Source: Porpolomopsis calyptriformis (Eukaryota; Basidiomycota; Agaricomycetes; Agaricales; Hygrophoraceae). Taken from it: 64,000 nt of DNA. The DNA is taken from NCBI GenBank assembly GCA_951640195.1, contig OX621167.1, forward strand, positions 744,001 through 808,000, written 5' to 3'. A model generated the notes under the pieces. That model did no database searches. It saw nothing but the letters and a program-made list of their open reading frames with translations, and had not been told where the DNA came from. Made by a program: the position numbers and the translations under genes. Positions 34,045 to 44,743 of this stretch are shown here, piece by piece. Each line of letters starts with the position of its first letter. Position 1 is the first letter of the stretch.

Positions 34045-35953
34045 ATGGCAAACAGTACATCGCCGTTGGTTACTACCATTATCGCAGATGGCGGTACGGT
34101 GAATGTGGTCGGAGGGAATCAGACCATTTATCGTTCACAAACGCCAGGTCAGCGAACTCGGCTCTTATTGAGACATTTCAGATGTCGTCTGATTGGACGG
34201 GCGTTCTGTGAGACAAGTGCACGCGCACAGAAGATGTCACCAGTCTGCCATCTACTTTACAACGCCATCCTCCGCTGTATCTACATCTACATGCTGACAT
34301 TGCTTGTACACTCTAGGCCATGCCGATCATCAGCCACAATCGCTACAACAAATCAACGATGCCCCAATGGACCTTCTCTCTACTCATTTCACTGGACGAG
34401 AATCAGAGTTAAAGTTTTTAAAGGAAGCACTGAGCGAAAACAAGGGCGATTTACCAACCCGTTGCGCTATCTTTGGGATGCCAGGGATCGGAAAATCGCA
34501 ATTGCTGTTGCGGTACATTAAAATCTCACTCGACCAGCATCTGTATACACACATATTTTGGATATCGGCCACCACTATCGAGAAATTAAACCAGGGATTC
34601 TCTCAATTGCTCGAGCTCGTCGGACATCCAGACCGCACTCGGCAGGAGCAGAGTGCGAAGCTAACGTCGGCAAGGCTTTGGTTGGAAAATTCGCGTGGAG
34701 ATGGCGTCGATTGGCTCCTTGTATTCGATAACGTTCACAGCGACGCACTTGGCTTTCTCCGATCGCATTTGCCTCGCAGCAATGTGCGAGGCAATATTCT
34801 GTTCTCTACAAGAACGGACGAAGTCGCTGCTGAGTTAGTGAACGCGGCGGGACAACGGTATCCAACACTTGGACTTCAGACCCTAAGCCCGCGAGAAACG
34901 GTGGACCTTCTTGTCGGAGATGCTGGCATAGGTGCGGAAATGATAACGCCTTCGTTGCTGAAGCAAGCTGGGGAATTAGTTGGATGCGTCGGTCGTTTGC
35001 CTCTTGCCGTCGTTCATGCCGCGCTGTTCATGAAGCAAACTGGTATTACTCCGGAAGAGATGATCAAGTTGCATAAGACCAAGCGAAAAATGGAGGTAAG
35101 TTTAAATCTTTTGCCTTTTACATTGAAGCGAAATGTTTACGGACAGGCAATTCAATGGGAGAATAATCTAACACCTTACGAGGCGCGATCAGTAGCGGCT
35201 GTGTTTATGAATCAGATCGACCAATTGAACCGGGAACCCCGAGATGTTAAGAATCTTTTGAAGGTTCTCTCGTTCATCGACCCAGAAAACATACCGGTGG
35301 GGATGATCATTGAAGGGGCCCAAGAGTTGTTGCATTCAAAGGAGATACCGCAGCAAGCCCCGCTTCGGATATCATTGGAATCCCAATCGTTGATTTCTCT
35401 AATCCTTTCACCATTCGAGCTTCAGAAGGCGATCCAAAAACTCACAAACCTATCCCTAGTCGAACGTCGGTCTAAAAATATCGGAGATTCTTCGCTATGG
35501 ATGCACGACTTGATCCAATTCATGATACGGGAGTCTATGAAAACAGAAGAAACTTATCAAGAGTGGCTCCAGCTATCTGCGTCGCTTGTCTACGGCGCGT
35601 TCCAACACATCAAGTCTCCCCAATTGCCTCAGTCCTGGACCGAGTGTGAGAAGTTCATCCCACACTTACGTTCCTTAAATCAAGCATGGAATGGCGCGTA
35701 TGGCATGAACGTCGAATTAACCGAGGCCGGGGCCACCATCGTGATATATCTGGAGAGCCGCGGACGATACGAAGAGGCTGAGGATGTATGTCAGCAAGCA
35801 CTTGAAGTGAGGAAGAAGCATCTAGGGACTGATCACCCAATCACACTCCTGTCAATGACCAACCTTGCAACAATGTATCAGTCTCAAGGACGATACAACG
35901 ATGCAGAGGTGCTGTTCAAGCGTGTTAACCAGCTTGGAGAAGGATCTAGGTAG
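34045..35953 (+). CDS. NLR1: NB-ARC STAND protein with TPR repeats
   Basis: Exons 34045-34147, 34317-35095 and 35147-35953; 562 aa. The N-terminus is a short segment (IIADGGTVNVVGGNQTIYRS) with no known effector domain. The NB-ARC core shows the P-loop FGMPGIGKSQLLLR, Walker B WLLVFDNV, the sensor ILFSTRTDE, and the GxPLA-like GRLPLAVVHAAL. A winged-helix region follows (WMHDLIQFMIRES), then tetratricopeptide units of the kinesin-light-chain type (GRYEEAEDVCQQALEVRKKH, ITLLSMTNLATMYQSQGRY). Such proteins sense non-self or pathogens and trigger cell death in fungi. The frame stops in the second TPR; more TPRs lie downstream in broken frames, so this copy seems truncated. The first intron is long (169 bp). 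Confidence 0.85.
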
Positions 35954-36210
35954 TGATCACTCAAACACACTCCTGTCGATGAACCACCTTGCGGAAGTGT
36001 ATCGTTGCAAGAGCGGTACGATGGGCTGTTAGGCGGGCGATTGCGAGTGCAGAGAACATCTCAGTGCCGATCACCCAACCACGCTGGCTTTCGTGGGGAA
36101 CCTCACAGATCTGTATCGATCGCAAGGGGAGTACAACGAGGAAGAAGTGCTGCTCAAGCGCGCCAGGATAAACGTCTCGGGAGCAGCTTATTCAGGAAGT
36201 AACATCGTCA
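35954..36210 (+). pseudogene. decayed TPR tail of NLR1
   Basis: Shifted frames read DLGSDHSNTLLSMNHLAEVY (35940-36005) and ADHPTTLAFVGNLTDLYRSQ then YNEEEVLLKRA (about 36070-36160). These are two more TPR units of the same type as those in NLR1. One or two small indels and stops separate them from the intact frame. Confidence 0.75.
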
Positions 36211-36522
36211 TGATGGTGAATTCTGGACTACACCCATAACTACTCTGTCATTAGGTTACAATTAATTTGGTTGCAGTTGCTTGCGAGACGGGTCCGGTTT
36301 CTAGCCATTGACTAACGAGAGAAATATTGATACTGCACAACAAATTGGTCCGACTGTAGTATAAGAACAAAGGTGGTACTGTATATCCAACTAAATGGGA
36401 AAACTAGCGGAGAGAACATATAGATGTAGGCTACGGCTTGAAATTACAGGACACTCGAGCTGAATTCCGGGATAAGTCCAGAAAAAGGATGGCATACCAC
36501 CATACTCGAAGTCAAAGTAGAA
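36211..36522. other. intergenic, no gene recognised
   Basis: Convergent 3' flanks of the NLR1 tail and the UPF0357 gene. Confidence 0.5.
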
Positions 36523-37101
36523 TTACAGACGAGTGACTGCCTTGGAATCCACTGGCACACCTGCACAGAGGGTATTAACATAAGAAACACAGAGTCTCGT
36601 TGGCACCTACCCGACGAGTCGATGCCGTTGGAAGCAAGAATCCGGTTATGTCGAATCAGCCTCGCCTCATCGAAGCTGGGATATGTTCTCGTGTCAGAAC
36701 GCATCTCGTGCCGAAAACAAAAATACGGTGAGACTCACTTGACTCGTTCTCTCCGCATGATTTCCATCACCTCCTGGACGCCTTGGTCGTCCAGACCTGC
36801 CCGTGAGTCCCCATCACGGACGTTCGCCTCGAGATCGAACGCAGACGATGAAAGGCCGGCGTTTATTTGATCGGAGAAGGTTGGCAAAGGCCTGTAGTGG
36901 CTGAGGCGGGGAAAGAAGGCTTTCATCCGATCAGGTAGTCTGGGGATAATGACAGCACGGTAATGGTACATTGGTACTGTGGAAGAGAATATTATAAGTT
37001 CACGGCGCCTCCAGGGGTATTGTATTCCGCCTGTTGAAGCAGAGGTACGTACACATTGCCAGCAATACCACGAATGCGAAAATGGAGATGTAGTACAACA
37101 T
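36523..37101 (-). CDS. UPF0357 family small membrane protein
   Basis: Four exons: 37101-37004, 36939-36739, 36675-36611, 36560-36523; 133 aa. All phases match (2,2,1). The N-terminus is one membrane segment (MLYYISIFAFVVLLAMCTYL). The conserved part reads YRPLPTFSDQINAGLSSSAF, DSRAGLDDQGVQEVMEIM, FDEARLIRHNRILASNGID and ends VPVDSKAVTRL. That matches the fungal UPF0357 family, whose role is unknown. It shares a 107-bp promoter with the Smr gene. Confidence 0.9.
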
Positions 37102-37208
37102 TGTGTGGATGGACCAAGGTCGAGTGCGAGGCTGTGACGTTTGTGACAACAATATCTCTTGCCTTAGCACCCACATGCTCAAACCACGCATTTATATCGT
37201 TGATAAGT

Positions 37209-39236
37209 ATGCGTTCGCAGACGACGCTTCAGCTTCTCGAAGTGTGAATTCTATTCATCACCTCGAGCTACTTACCGAAGCCACTTCCTGTAGAGGGAAT
37301 TCTGTCCACCACTGGATTCTTCACTTCTGGCAGCCCTGCTCGCAGAAGTCGAACCAAATCTAAACGGAGATCGATTGCATTCGCAGGCTCAAATCCATAA
37401 CCTCCGTTCCACCCTCCGCGAATTAGCCGCCAGAGCTGATCAGGATGAACGCCAGCTATCCGAACAACTGTCTGCGGTCCACTTATCCGATGACACAAGT
37501 GGAGACAATACCACGAGTTCGATAAGCTCGGAGCCTTCAGGATATTCGTTTAGCTCGCCGCTCGGCTTCTTGCATGCTGCGTTGCCTCATATGCCGATTG
37601 AAACTCTCGCCACAGCTCTCGATCACGCGTCGGACGATACAGACGCGATCGACATGGAGACTATCGTCGAGGAACTTCTGACAAAGGAGTATTTACGGGA
37701 GCTAGATGAGCGTGGATTAGACGACACCAACTTGGTAGATTTTATGGACAATGAAAAGCATGTGCGGCAGACTACGAAATTGGGAACGAGTATTCGCGGT
37801 TCGGGCAACGCACTCAAACGGAAGACCAACAAGAGACGGATTCTTACCCTTGGCGATATAAGACAAACACACACCCGGGGTAACAGTGACACTCTGCGAA
37901 CTGTACCAGCACTCGACCCTTGGACTCAACTCTTATCGATCTCCACCCTCCTTGCGAATTTGCTCCCCCCCCATCCACCTACATTTTTTCAATCATGTTT
38001 CCACTCGCCGGAGTATGCCACACCATATGAAGCTTTACGCGAAACGCTTTCCTCTATTGCTGCTTCCAGATCGGATGGGGGCAAGCACGCGGCTTCGCTC
38101 TTTGATCTCTTAGACATCATTCGCCCGTCCTACGAAGACCTGGACGCGGAGCAACGTTCAAGACTCATCGATGACACCCAACTTGCCCTACGTGTCACTC
38201 AAGGCCGGGGTGAGGACGCACTTGATCTCGTGAGGCTTCTTCGCGATCTAGACTCATCTGGCTCCCTCGTTATTGGAGTCCACCACACCCGCCCGGAAAT
38301 TTCTCCCCTCAGGGCATCGTCAAAGGTTTTACCGCCAACTGCAGTACCTCACACGCCTAAATCATGGTCAACTCCGTCATCGCCATCGACTACCAAGCCA
38401 CCACCCGATCCGTTCCAATGGCAATCTATTCCGCAGCGTAAAACGCCTCGAAATAACATTTCTGACTTGGCCGCGTTTATTCCTGCTTATAGAAATTTAC
38501 CCGGGAACACACACGGAGATTGTAGCGGAACCAGAGGAAGTGGAATTGGAGTTAGCAGTGGCGGGAAGGTGGACATAGGCGAGTCAGAGGCACAAACTTG
38601 CCGAAGAAGAATGCAGCAGAGTACACAACAGACGAAAGAGCTTTTGAGGGAGGCCTCAAAGGCCTGGGGGAGGGGGAATATAAAGTCCAGGGGTGGCGAG
38701 GTGGCACAGTATTATGCGGAAGAGGTTTGTTTTTTCCGCAATCACTTGTTACCCTGTTTCTCGACAGCTCCATTTGTATTCTTCAGGCTAGACGAGTACA
38801 GGAGGCCGCGAGAAAAGAGTCCCTTGATGCATCAAGAAGGATGGTTGAAACCAAAAGGTATATGACGATAACTCCCCAACAGGGAAGTGCCCTTACACCT
38901 CATGCAGAGCATTATCCCCGGACGGCGACATAGACATACATGGCACGACTGTTAAAGAAGCTGTTATCATCGTTGGAGAAATCCTCCAGGAAACTAATCC
39001 CTCTCCTCGTGCGTCCGTATTTTTTACATCATCTCACTGACTTATCTTTTTCTTTTCCTGGCCATGCTTAAGAAAATCCGCTGAGAATTATCACTGGGCG
39101 AGGCAAGCACTCAGTCAAGGGAGTTAGCGTTTTGAAACCCGCGGTGAAAAATGCTCTTACCCAGAGAGGATGGAGGGTAGGGACGTGGGATAGTGGATTG
39201 ATTGTGCATGGAAGGGAAGATAGTGTCACACACTAG
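37209..39236 (+). CDS. CUE-like, DUF1771 and Smr domain protein
   Basis: Five exons: 37209-37241, 37294-38724, 38787-38857, 38908-39008, 39073-39236; 599 aa with phases 0,0,2,1. N-terminal segment REFCPPLDSSLLAALLAEV is typical of this family. A CUE-like helix region (HMPIETLATALDHASDD) follows, then a long linker. DUF1771 is spread over the exon 2 to 3 junction (EVAQYYAEE, ARRVQEAARKESLDASRRMV). The Smr domain has DIDIHGTTVKEAVIIVGEIL, then PLRIITGRGKHS and VKNALTQRGWRV. Smr domains bind or cut nucleic acids; relatives such as Cue2 act as endonucleases on stalled ribosomes in no-go decay. That role is inferred from the family. Confidence 0.9.
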
Positions 39237-39749
39237 GCACTGACCTATGGTGTGAGGCATTCTTGCCCCGAGTTGACCTCCCATCACTGATGAGATTCAT
39301 CGGTGGCGCATTCATATCATGGTATCTTACTGAACTGCTTGCACTATCGTTATCCGTCATTTACTTAATCCTGGCCGATACCATACCATATTCATCTCCT
39401 ATATATTTTTCCTCGTGGAGTCAGAATATCCTCCGCATCTAGGTCTATCCCCATGTATGTATGGGCATCCATTTGGATATTGTATCACACCTGAGGCTGG
39501 TCTTCGAACCCGTGCGTGTCATTCTGAGATCAGTGTTTCTACAAGACATGGGGAGTGGTAATATCAACAATGCTTCCGGTGAGCTGTTTCATGTTGCTTA
39601 GAAGGTCCGATAGTCCTGGCGCTGGTGTGCAGTTGGCTAAACCAGCTGCCATCCGATGACTAGGTTGTGGGCAAAATGGTTGACGGTCGGCATATATTCA
39701 TTTGGTACCAATTACAAGAAGGAAAAATGGCCTCATTGAAAGCGCCGAT
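39237..39749. other. intergenic, no gene recognised
   Basis: Convergent 3' flanks of the Smr and SDR genes. No open frame of interest. Confidence 0.5.
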
Positions 39750-41129
39750 TCAAGACGAGGGAGGAGTCCCCATGTACTTGTTCACGATAGTCTTAACCCT
39801 AGGATCAACTTCGGACAAGATGTCCACTGTTTCGTTCTGTTGAAACCGGTAAAAGAGCGGGGCGAGCATGAATCAGTGATCGGACTGGTAGGAATAAAAA
39901 GTGATTCCATACCCAAATCCGCTCCTGGGCTACGCGACCTTCCTGGCTCAACACATAAACGCTCGGTTCCTTAATAGCCTCGGCCGAGATATATTGACCC
40001 CGTAGTTCTTCGTCTTTCATATCCCAGATGGCCGCTCGGACAACAACTCTGCTACCTTGCTCGCTAGTAAGAGCGAAGAGCATCTCGAAGATCCTGCTCA
40101 TCATGGCCTTGAATCCTCGCAGGCTGCTTCGCATCTCTGAGTAGCAAAAGCCCGGGCTGAGAGCGTCGATGGTAACGACAGGTGCGGAGAGATGGTCGTT
40201 GAATGCGCGGACAAAGAATACATTGAGGACTAGAAAAATAAGTGGGTGGACTATCCGAGCAATGATCGGGGGGGTTGACAAGGACGCACGTTTGGACAGA
40301 TAATAACGGGTTCCCATGTGGCTAGTTTCGTGGGAAGGTAAACGATCGAGTGGGTTTTTACAGGCGCCTATCTCGACTTACTTTAAGGAATATTCCTTAC
40401 CTCCAAGAGTCTCCAAGGCATTTGGAGCATCAATGGCAACTTTGTCGATCTTAACCCAGGAGTGCACATCACTAGAAACGATTACCAGGCGAGGCGCAAG
40501 TGCAGTTGGCGAATCATTCCTGTTGTGAGCCATGCGTGGCAGGAGAAGGAGAGGGAGAAGTGCGGTAGAAAGGTGGTTCACTTGGATACTGCAGCAGACA
40601 TGTTATGAAAGAAGATAATTTCGATGAATTTGCGCCTACGTTGACTCCCAGCCATCAGAGGTAGCCTGGTAATCGCTAAGAGCGATCCCAGCATTCATGA
40701 TCAATATATCAAGATGAAGGCCGTCCTTTTCGAATTTATTTGCAAAGTCGATGACCGAAGAGAACTTGGCAAGATCGAGAAGCCAAAGCTCAGCGTCGAA
40801 TCCTGTCGCTTCTTTAACCTCTGTGCACCGGTGTTAGGTTGATTCCTCAAGAATACGGCAAGAGGACTTACTAGCAACTGCAGCTTCACCCTTATCTTTG
40901 TTTCGACAGGCCATGATAAGTCTGGCAGGATTCATGGAGGCAAGATGCTTCGACGTCTCAAGTCCTATACCGGCATTGGCACCTTGAAACCATGTAAATC
41001 ATAATTCGATAGTGCTTCCAGAAACATACCAACGACAATTAGCGTTTTACCGGAGAGGTCGGTTCGGAGAACAGGAGGGACAGTCCTCCATTGCTCAGAT
41101 GCAAAGGCCCTAAATCCGTATTTCCCCAT
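39750..41129 (-). CDS. short-chain dehydrogenase/reductase
   Basis: Seven exons: 41129-41030, 40982-40872, 40820-40640, 40588-40382, 40321-40290, 40229-39913, 39836-39750; 344 aa. Phases 1,1,2,2,1,0 agree, and one exon is only 32 bp. The Rossmann cofactor loop is VVGANAGIGLETSKHL; MACRN after the second strand suggests NADP(H). The structural NAG motif reads LIMNAGIAL, and the active site has a Ser in RLVIVSSDVHSW and YYLSK (Y-x3-K). It resembles retinol dehydrogenase or WW-oxidoreductase-like SDRs of fungi. The substrate is unknown. It shares a 221-bp promoter with the gene at 41351. Confidence 0.92.
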
Positions 41130-41350
41130 TTGTTCGACGAGAGCGCAAGAGATGAGGATAACTTGGTTCCAGCCCCGTTTTTATAGCTTCCCATGATGAT
41201 GATATGACGATTGCTTAGCAAGACACCACATCTACAGTAATGCAATCAGACTCATCAGACTCGTTCGCTGATGGGATTAACTTAAAGACAAGAAATGTAC
41301 GTACTTTTTCATTCTTGGTGAGTCAAGCTTGTGTCAGGTAATGGTTTAAA

Positions 41351-42763
41351 ATGATGCAGACTAAGCGAAGAAAGACCGAACGAGGGCATGTGGTTGTCGC
41401 GCCTGAATCTGCAGTATCCTTCGCACCTCTCCTGGATTTAATTGGGCGAGATGGCACTCAGGACACCGCTTTATCGTTTGAAGATCTTATGGACTCTCTG
41501 CTGGTGGAATACCTTCAAGACAGAGCAAGGTTGCAAGAAAAGCAGAGTGAGATGGATGAGCATGTACGTTTCTACACATTCATTTTCTTGGCACCCCCGA
41601 TGAATGTATCAATCTCAGGGGCAAAGGAGCCGACCTTTGACACGCCATGAAGTCTCTGCTTTCATCAAAGAAGCCGAAGAAAAGAAATTGACCACCCCGT
41701 TATCCGTCGATCAATCGGTTAATCTGAGAAAGCTTAAGCTGCAACGTGTAAGTTCTCGTTCACACATCCTCCTCGATCCGCAGAAACTCATCATATTTCA
41801 GGAACGACGGCGGGTTGGTTTGCCAGAAACCTCCTTGAAGTCGTATTGGGGACCAGTGACGCCGCTTCCTCCGACGCCACCATCTCCCACCGTGAACCCC
41901 CAAATATTTGACGCGTTGTATTCAATCAAAACTACCCCGTATGATCGATCATTTTTATCGCGTCTCGTGGGCTCCGTACCACGTTATACACACGGAGTAA
42001 TCGCCATGGACTGGGAGACAATCTCACCTTGGATGCACCTTCTGAGAGACATCAGAGATCATTATAGCCTCATTCAGTGCGTTATCTCCTGTAGGTACAG
42101 ACTCTAACAAAGTCGCCGCCATTAGCCCCGATCGAGAACAACCAAACGAAATTCCAGCCCCAATTAGTTATCAGTCCCTCCAACCCTACCATCTAGACCA
42201 AGTCCACGATCTACTGACGCGAGTTTTCTGGAGTGGAATAGATGGTTCTTTCGTTTTGACTCATCTAACCCAAGAAACGAAAATCGCTCATCATTCTTTG
42301 GTCCAGTCAGTGACACCCTCTATCACTTTCCCGAACGCTGCACTGTCATCGCCACGTACAAGAAGTTAGTGGTGGGGGTGGCGTTTATAAGCTCCCCTCA
42401 AGAAACATATATCACGTATCTAGCCGTCAAGGCTGGCTGGGACAGTGTCAAAATCGCAACGTGGGCCGAATTGATTATCAGAAACAGAGTGGTTGATGAA
42501 TATACATTTTCAGGACAATGCTCTACCACCTCATAACTCTGAACCCCAATAAAGACATAACACTTCACGTATCTGCGAACAACCCTGCAATGGTGGGTCT
42601 TTCCATGCTCCAGGTGGTACAACTTGAACTAAACCTTTTCAAGCTTCTATACAATCGCTTCGGTTTCAAAGCCGAAGAGTTCGTTGTCGGGTTTTATGAG
42701 GACTATCTTGATCCAGGGTCTCGGGCATCAAAGAATGCATTTCGTCTCCGGCTGCGGCGGTGA
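41351..42763 (+). CDS. GNAT acetyltransferase related to KAT14/CSRP2BP
   Basis: Seven exons: 41351-41563, 41619-41747, 41802-42076, 42126-42244, 42307-42460, 42514-42592, 42644-42763; 362 aa. All phases agree (0,0,2,1,2,0). The N-terminus is basic (MMQTKRRKTERGHVVV). The C-terminal 150 residues form a GNAT fold: YHLDQVHDLLTRVFWSGID, ERCTVIATYKKLVVGVAFI, TYITYLAVKAGWDSVKIAT, TLHVSANNPAMLLYNRFGF and KAEEFVVGFYEDYL. The last blocks match KAT14 of the ATAC histone acetyltransferase complex. The acetyl-CoA loop (usually R-x-x-G-x-G/A) is degenerate here. Nuclear role inferred. Confidence 0.85.
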
Positions 42764-43263
42764 TCCAGGGTATTTCAGGTACCAGCGAGTTCGTTACTGC
42801 GACCGAATCTGCAGGTCCAAAAGGCGGGAGAATGCTCCGCGACCTGGTAGGGTACATTTGAAGGCCATCTCCGTACTACCATTCATCGTTGGATCGACTA
42901 TTTCCATAGCGCTTACACTACGCAAGTACTGCCGCCTGCAGAATGACTTTAACGGACTTGCGATTCTCCAAGAAAGTGGTATGTCAGACATCAAAGGCCT
43001 CAGTGTAAAATGTTGAGTCCAAAAGACAATGTGATGGTACAACATGCGAAGAGAGAACAGCATACGAGGGGCAGGTTAGAATTGCAGATCTAATGTGCGA
43101 GCGTGGAGAGTGTTGAAACGCAATTCCAAAGGCAGGGCAAGCAAGGTGCGAGACAAAGTTCTGACAGTGTCAGAGAGACAGAAAAAGCGCAAGCGAACAG
43201 GCACACATCCAGGAGTACAGAGAAACCAGACAAAAGAGCGGGAAAGACGCAGATCATTATCTG
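42764..43263. other. intergenic, no gene recognised
   Basis: Convergent 3' flanks. The purine-rich plus strand at 43090-43290 gives a Lys/Arg-rich frame that looks like composition, not coding. Confidence 0.5.
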
Positions 43264-44581
43264 CTAAAACCAGGGGGTCCCCTTCATTCTGATTTTCCCA
43301 TCTTTCCTCAAGACGAATATCGTCGTACTCCTCTCCCAGTCGCCTATTTTGTCGTGCATATGGCCTGGTATAGGGCGTCCATTCGCTCGGTGGAAAAACG
43401 TGCTCCAGCCAATGGTCTCCAGACTCTTGAGCCGCTTCACCATGATTTTACTTGCCTCTAGCTCGCGCTCGCGCACGGCATCGACGGAAGCATGCTTAAG
43501 GCAAATAAAACATTCGTCTGGAGCATAGGGGATACTGCCCTCCATGAAGTCAGAGTCGAAGACGTCCGCATGGCAGAGATGGGTGTTGAAGAGCATCTCG
43601 TCGCAAAGGAATACACCAAGATGGAGATGCGTGAGCCGTGTTAGTGGTTTGAGGGCTTTTGCAAAGGTGGTCTGCAGGAAAGTCAAGGGCGACAGTTTTT
43701 GCAGGCAGAATAGAATGCTTTAAACATCGATGGAAAGAGAGTAGACTCACGGCTAGAAGGTCGACATGGGAGAACATGTCAGGAATGGGAAACATTCCAA
43801 TGGAGCAGGTAGCACTGTCTCGGAAGCAGGTCCAGCAGCAGGTAAGGTCTAATCGGTCAGTGCAACTGAGATAAAGGCAGGTGAGTGTTGGGAGATTGTT
43901 GGCAATTTGAGCAAGAAGTGCTTTGTTGATGTAAGGAAGAGCGGTCAAGGTTAATGATGTCAGACGGACGGGTCCACAGTCGAGACTGGAGCGACGGGTT
44001 AGGGGATTAGCACGGGAAGGTAAGGTGGGCCTAAACGGTTGGAGGGATATGTGCGAGAATATTTCTTTGGTGAGGGATTTCTGTGTTGCGACTCCGGCAA
44101 GAGAAAAATCGATGAAAAGCGCCTGGAGGTTTGGCAAAGAATCCAAGCGGGTAGGGGCCAAGGCTAGAATCTCTGCGCGAGCCTGAAGTACTCTGAAGGT
44201 ACGCGGGTAAGTTTTATAACAACATTGGCATTCTTTGACGAGGTTTTCATTGGTTGAATCCACGGGCACTTACTTCACCCATGCAAACGCTTCCTTTCCT
44301 TGCGCACGGAGAAGCCTCCACAGTTGGGCCCAATGAGAGCTACTCCACAGCTGCAAATCTGAGAAGTAGCGACGCAAGGCGATCCGCCTAAATCTGGAAG
44401 AGGCAAGCGAGAACGATGCGATGCAAGAAAAATCGGTTTTCGCCAATCCGACTACCACGGGAGATCTAGAAGAAAGAGCGAGGCCAACGATACGGTCAAG
44501 AAGCTCGGTAGGCATGGGAGGGGTGCGGCGAAACTCTTTTGGATCATTAGCAAGACTAGAGCGCCGAACGAGAGAAACCAT
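43264..44581 (-). CDS. F-box-like protein
   Basis: Exons 44581-44274, 44192-43751 and 43671-43264; 385 aa with phases 2 and 0. An earlier ATG at 44677 would add 32 residues. The N-terminal block TPPMPTELLDRIVGLALSS, followed by ASFSLASSRFRRIALRRYF and SDLQLWSSSHWAQLWRLL, is the F-box form common in mushroom genomes. The middle has LRR-like strands (LTSLTLTALPYINKALLAQI). The C-terminus ends KDGKIRMKGTPWF. F-box proteins pick substrates for SCF ubiquitin ligases; the target is unknown. It is divergent from NLR2, with 162 bp between the start codons. Confidence 0.75.
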
Positions 44582-44743
44582 TTGGGGGTGAGGACAAGCG
44601 GTGTTATCGGAAGTATAGCTTACTGGCGTGGGGCAACCTGCATGGCGGGAGACTGAGATATTCCTTGAGGTCTGCACTAGTGAAACGCGACCTGTGCACC
44701 GTCGGTCTGATTTTGGGATCTCCGCTCGGAACAGCTCTTCACC

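Noticed and set aside
36978..37003. A 26-27 bp intron in the UPF0357 gene
   Set aside because: Too short; a 64-bp intron using the later acceptor ATCCCCAG at 36940 keeps the family sequence.
43090..43290. Lys/Arg-rich frame on the plus strand
   Set aside because: Purine-rich composition only; no conserved motif or splice sites.
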